A DNA stretch of 64,000 nucleotides from Ichthyophis bannanicus (lineage: Eukaryota; Chordata; Amphibia; Gymnophiona; Ichthyophiidae): assembly GCA_033557465.1 (NCBI GenBank), contig CM066033.1:18787080-18851079 (forward strand). The letters are read 5' to 3'. The notes below the pieces were generated by a model. The model was not told the DNA's origin and searched no databases. It saw only the letters and a program-made list of their open reading frames with translations. A program made the position numbers and the translations under genes. Shown piece by piece: positions 61,984 through 64,000 of the stretch. How positions within the stretch are numbered: position 1 is the first letter of the stretch; every line of letters begins with the position of its first letter.

Positions 61984-63599
61984 CTTAAGTTTTACGCTCC
62001 CCCTGACTGTCAAAATCTATTGTTTAGCTTTGATTGCCCTGTTCTTTGCTGCCGCCCCCCCCCCCCTCCTCTGAAATTGCCATCCTAGGCAACTTCCTCG
62101 TTTGGTTGATGCTTGGGCTGGCCCTGATCAAATATCTGCTATTTAGAGATCTAACTGGCTGCTATTCCATACAGGTTACCCCCGATGTGCTTTATTTCTG
62201 CCAGTATTAGTCAGGGTGGATTCTGTTTGCTTTTCCCACTCATTTTAGTAAGGTTACCAGACATCCCCAATTTATTGAGATTTTCCTCTGTTTATGACCC
62301 ATGTCCTTATTAATGGGGATGGCGGTGACGTGGGTGGTGCAATACTGGAATAGCAGAAAAGGACATTTAAAAGCCCTCAGCATGGCTGCATGTCCCCACC
62401 CATTCACCAGGAAGTTTGCATCAGAGGGGCTGCAATGTAGAAGGGCCTTGAGTGCTCATGGACAAAGGCCCCATGCCACGGGCACTGACTTCTAGGACTG
62501 GAGTGTGGCCAGGTAGAGAGAGAGAGTGGAGGCACCAGCAACAGATAAGGGGAGGGAATAGGCCTGGCAAGGGGAAAGGAAGAAATGCTGGAGGAGGGAT
62601 AAGGAATTTAAGGGAATGAGATAAGTTGGGCACTTGGGAGGAGGAGGGCAGGGAAGGGAAGAGACTGGTATGATCCATCCACACTGCCCAGTAGGGTTGC
62701 TAGGGAAGGACCTGCCTTTGATTTTTTAAGCATGTTCAGTCCCTTCTGCACAGTGCAGGTTCCCTTCCCCATGGTTTCTGCACCCCAAGTGCCTCACTCT
62801 GCACGTCTTCCTATTACATACAGATCAGCTGCAAGTATTCAGCCAGTTTTCTAGTTTTTGTAGATCACGTCTCATTTTGCCTGCTCTCTCGGGGACGTCC
62901 ACTTTGCTGCAGTTCTTATGTGATGCTTTGTACTTTGCGAACGCAAAGCCCTTTAGCTCTTATTTTGTCAGCCACCTCCTTGCAGACCCAAAATGATTTC
63001 CTTTTCCCTTCCTTTACTTTCTTAACATAAAGATCTGTTGCCCTTTTCCCAGTTCCTTTCAGTTTGTCCCATTGGCTTTCCCCTTCCCTTATCTCTCGCA
63101 CCTTCTCTTCTCCTCTCTCCGGTATCACCTCAGTTTGAGGACTGATGGTTTTTAGAACGTGAATGGAGACACAAAGCTGTGGGTTCCTTTCTCAGAAGTA
63201 TTTTGCCCTTTTGCATTTTCTGAGCATCAGACTGACAAATCGAGATGCACGTGTGATAGCTAAATGCTGATGCTCTTCTGTGAAGATATGTCCAGTGAAT
63301 GGCTGCCTCATCCTGCTTCCATATGGGGGAATCCCTGCTCCCTTGTTACAGGAGGAACATTCGGCTCTTAAAGACTAAAAGGTTTTGCTCCTTGCGACTC
63401 AGCAGGAGGAGAGCCTTGTTTTAGGGGGGTGGGGGTGGGGGTGGGGGTGGGGGGGGCCGGGGAGGCGAGTGGTGGTGTTCAAATCAACTCGTAGGAATTT
63501 TGCTTTTTGCTTTGAAAGAGTCATTGGTACAGCGTGTTGCTATATTTCTGAGGAGAATAAATGTACAAGGGCTGGCTGGCTGCTATGACCTATGACTTG
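61984..63599. other. Non-coding sequence with homopolymer and G-rich tracts
   Basis: I see no gene. A C-run lies at about 62057-62070. A (GGGGGT)n-type tract at 63424-63460 could form a G-quadruplex. Confidence 0.45.
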
Positions 63600-63960
63600 C
63601 TGCTAGTCCAGTGGAAAGAGTTTCTCTTGCTACATTTAGCATTTTGGGTTCTAATCCCATGATTGAAGGGCTGCTTGTCTTTCTTTTAAAACTATATCAG
63701 TGAATGAGAGGTATAAGGAGAAGGTAAAGATAGACTTAACCAATGCTAGGGGAGGGGGGGGGACAGGTGCCCCAGTGAGATAGATATTAGTCTGGTACCA
63801 AAAGGCCCTGGGTTCAAATCCCTAGAGCAAAAGAAATACTGAAGCAAGGCATAACAGGGAGAAAAAGCAACTAAAAAATGACTTCTGGCCCAGTGGGTGA
63901 GATTACATTCCTGTATTGAAGTGCTATATGGTTTGAATTCTCTGCTGGCAAGGAAATCAG
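63600..63960 (+). repeat. Three tRNA-like SINE monomers
   Basis: Three units each have an RNA polymerase III A-box-like and B-box-like pair: 63604-63614 with 63647-63657 (GGTTCTAATCC), 63768-63778 with 63811-63821 (GGTTCAAATCC), and 63886-63896 (TGGCCCAGTGG) with 63930-63940 (GGTTTGAATTC). None folds as a complete tRNA by eye. They resemble tRNA-derived SINE heads in loose tandem. Confidence 0.5.
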
Positions 63961-64000
63961 TGTTTGTTCTAAAACCTAATTGGGGAAAAAGAGGCATAAA

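Overview
The window is vertebrate nuclear DNA, most likely from an amphibian and possibly a caecilian. That is an inference from the repeat mix: CR1 and L2 LINEs, L1/Tx1-type LINEs with full-length ORFs, DIRS-type tyrosine-recombinase elements, long-LTR Ty3/Gypsy elements carrying dUTPase, and a lineage-specific C2H2 zinc-finger exon. No intact single-copy host gene is visible. The only host-derived coding traces are a zinc-finger exon cut short by a stop (18311-20610) and a four-exon-type ferritin pseudogene (41247-42457). Everything else recognisable is mobile DNA, much of it nested.

Layout. 1-10735: a decayed DIRS element on the minus strand, interrupted by a CR1 3' end, an L2-type tail and a full-length L1-like LINE (2804-9460, 17-bp target duplication, intact 1251-aa ORF2). 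10735-14820: a CR1 LINE with a good reverse transcriptase, interrupted by an ORF1-only 'half-L1' (11343-12936, 14-bp target duplication). 14821-18300: L2 and CR1 relics. 18311-21948: zinc-finger exon and its decayed repeats. 21949-40652: an LTR element on the minus strand (called here A2) that contains two younger elements, a second LTR element (B, 24635-31100) and a complete DIRS element (31161-36939). 41247-42457: ferritin pseudogene. 46227-47715: second half-L1 copy. 48714-55484: a third LTR element (A1, plus strand, 4-bp target duplication ATAT). 55560-64000: L2 relics, a palindromic MITE-like repeat, microsatellites and tRNA-like SINE monomers.

The main observation concerns the three LTR elements. 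A1 and B encode Gag, protease, dUTPase, reverse transcriptase and RNase H, but no integrase: RNase H runs straight into the polypurine tract and the 3' LTR. A2 encodes Gag, protease and a complete zinc-binding plus DDE integrase, but no dUTPase, reverse transcriptase or RNase H. A1 and A2 have very similar Gag proteins and homologous LTRs. All three share an 18-20 nt primer-binding region, a short leader intron ending just before the gag ATG, a 12-bp hairpin just upstream of the polypurine tract (with a compensatory base-pair change in B), and a roughly 300-codon basic ORF inside the LTR that is in frame with pol. This looks like a two-component LTR retrotransposon in which the replication and integration enzymes sit on separate elements. 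The alternative, independent internal deletions of a full-length ancestor, is not excluded by one window.

Each of the three LTR elements has a single visible in-frame stop in its main coding frame (A1 in the protease active-site motif, A2 in integrase, B near the gag start). None of these copies is therefore demonstrably functional as it stands.
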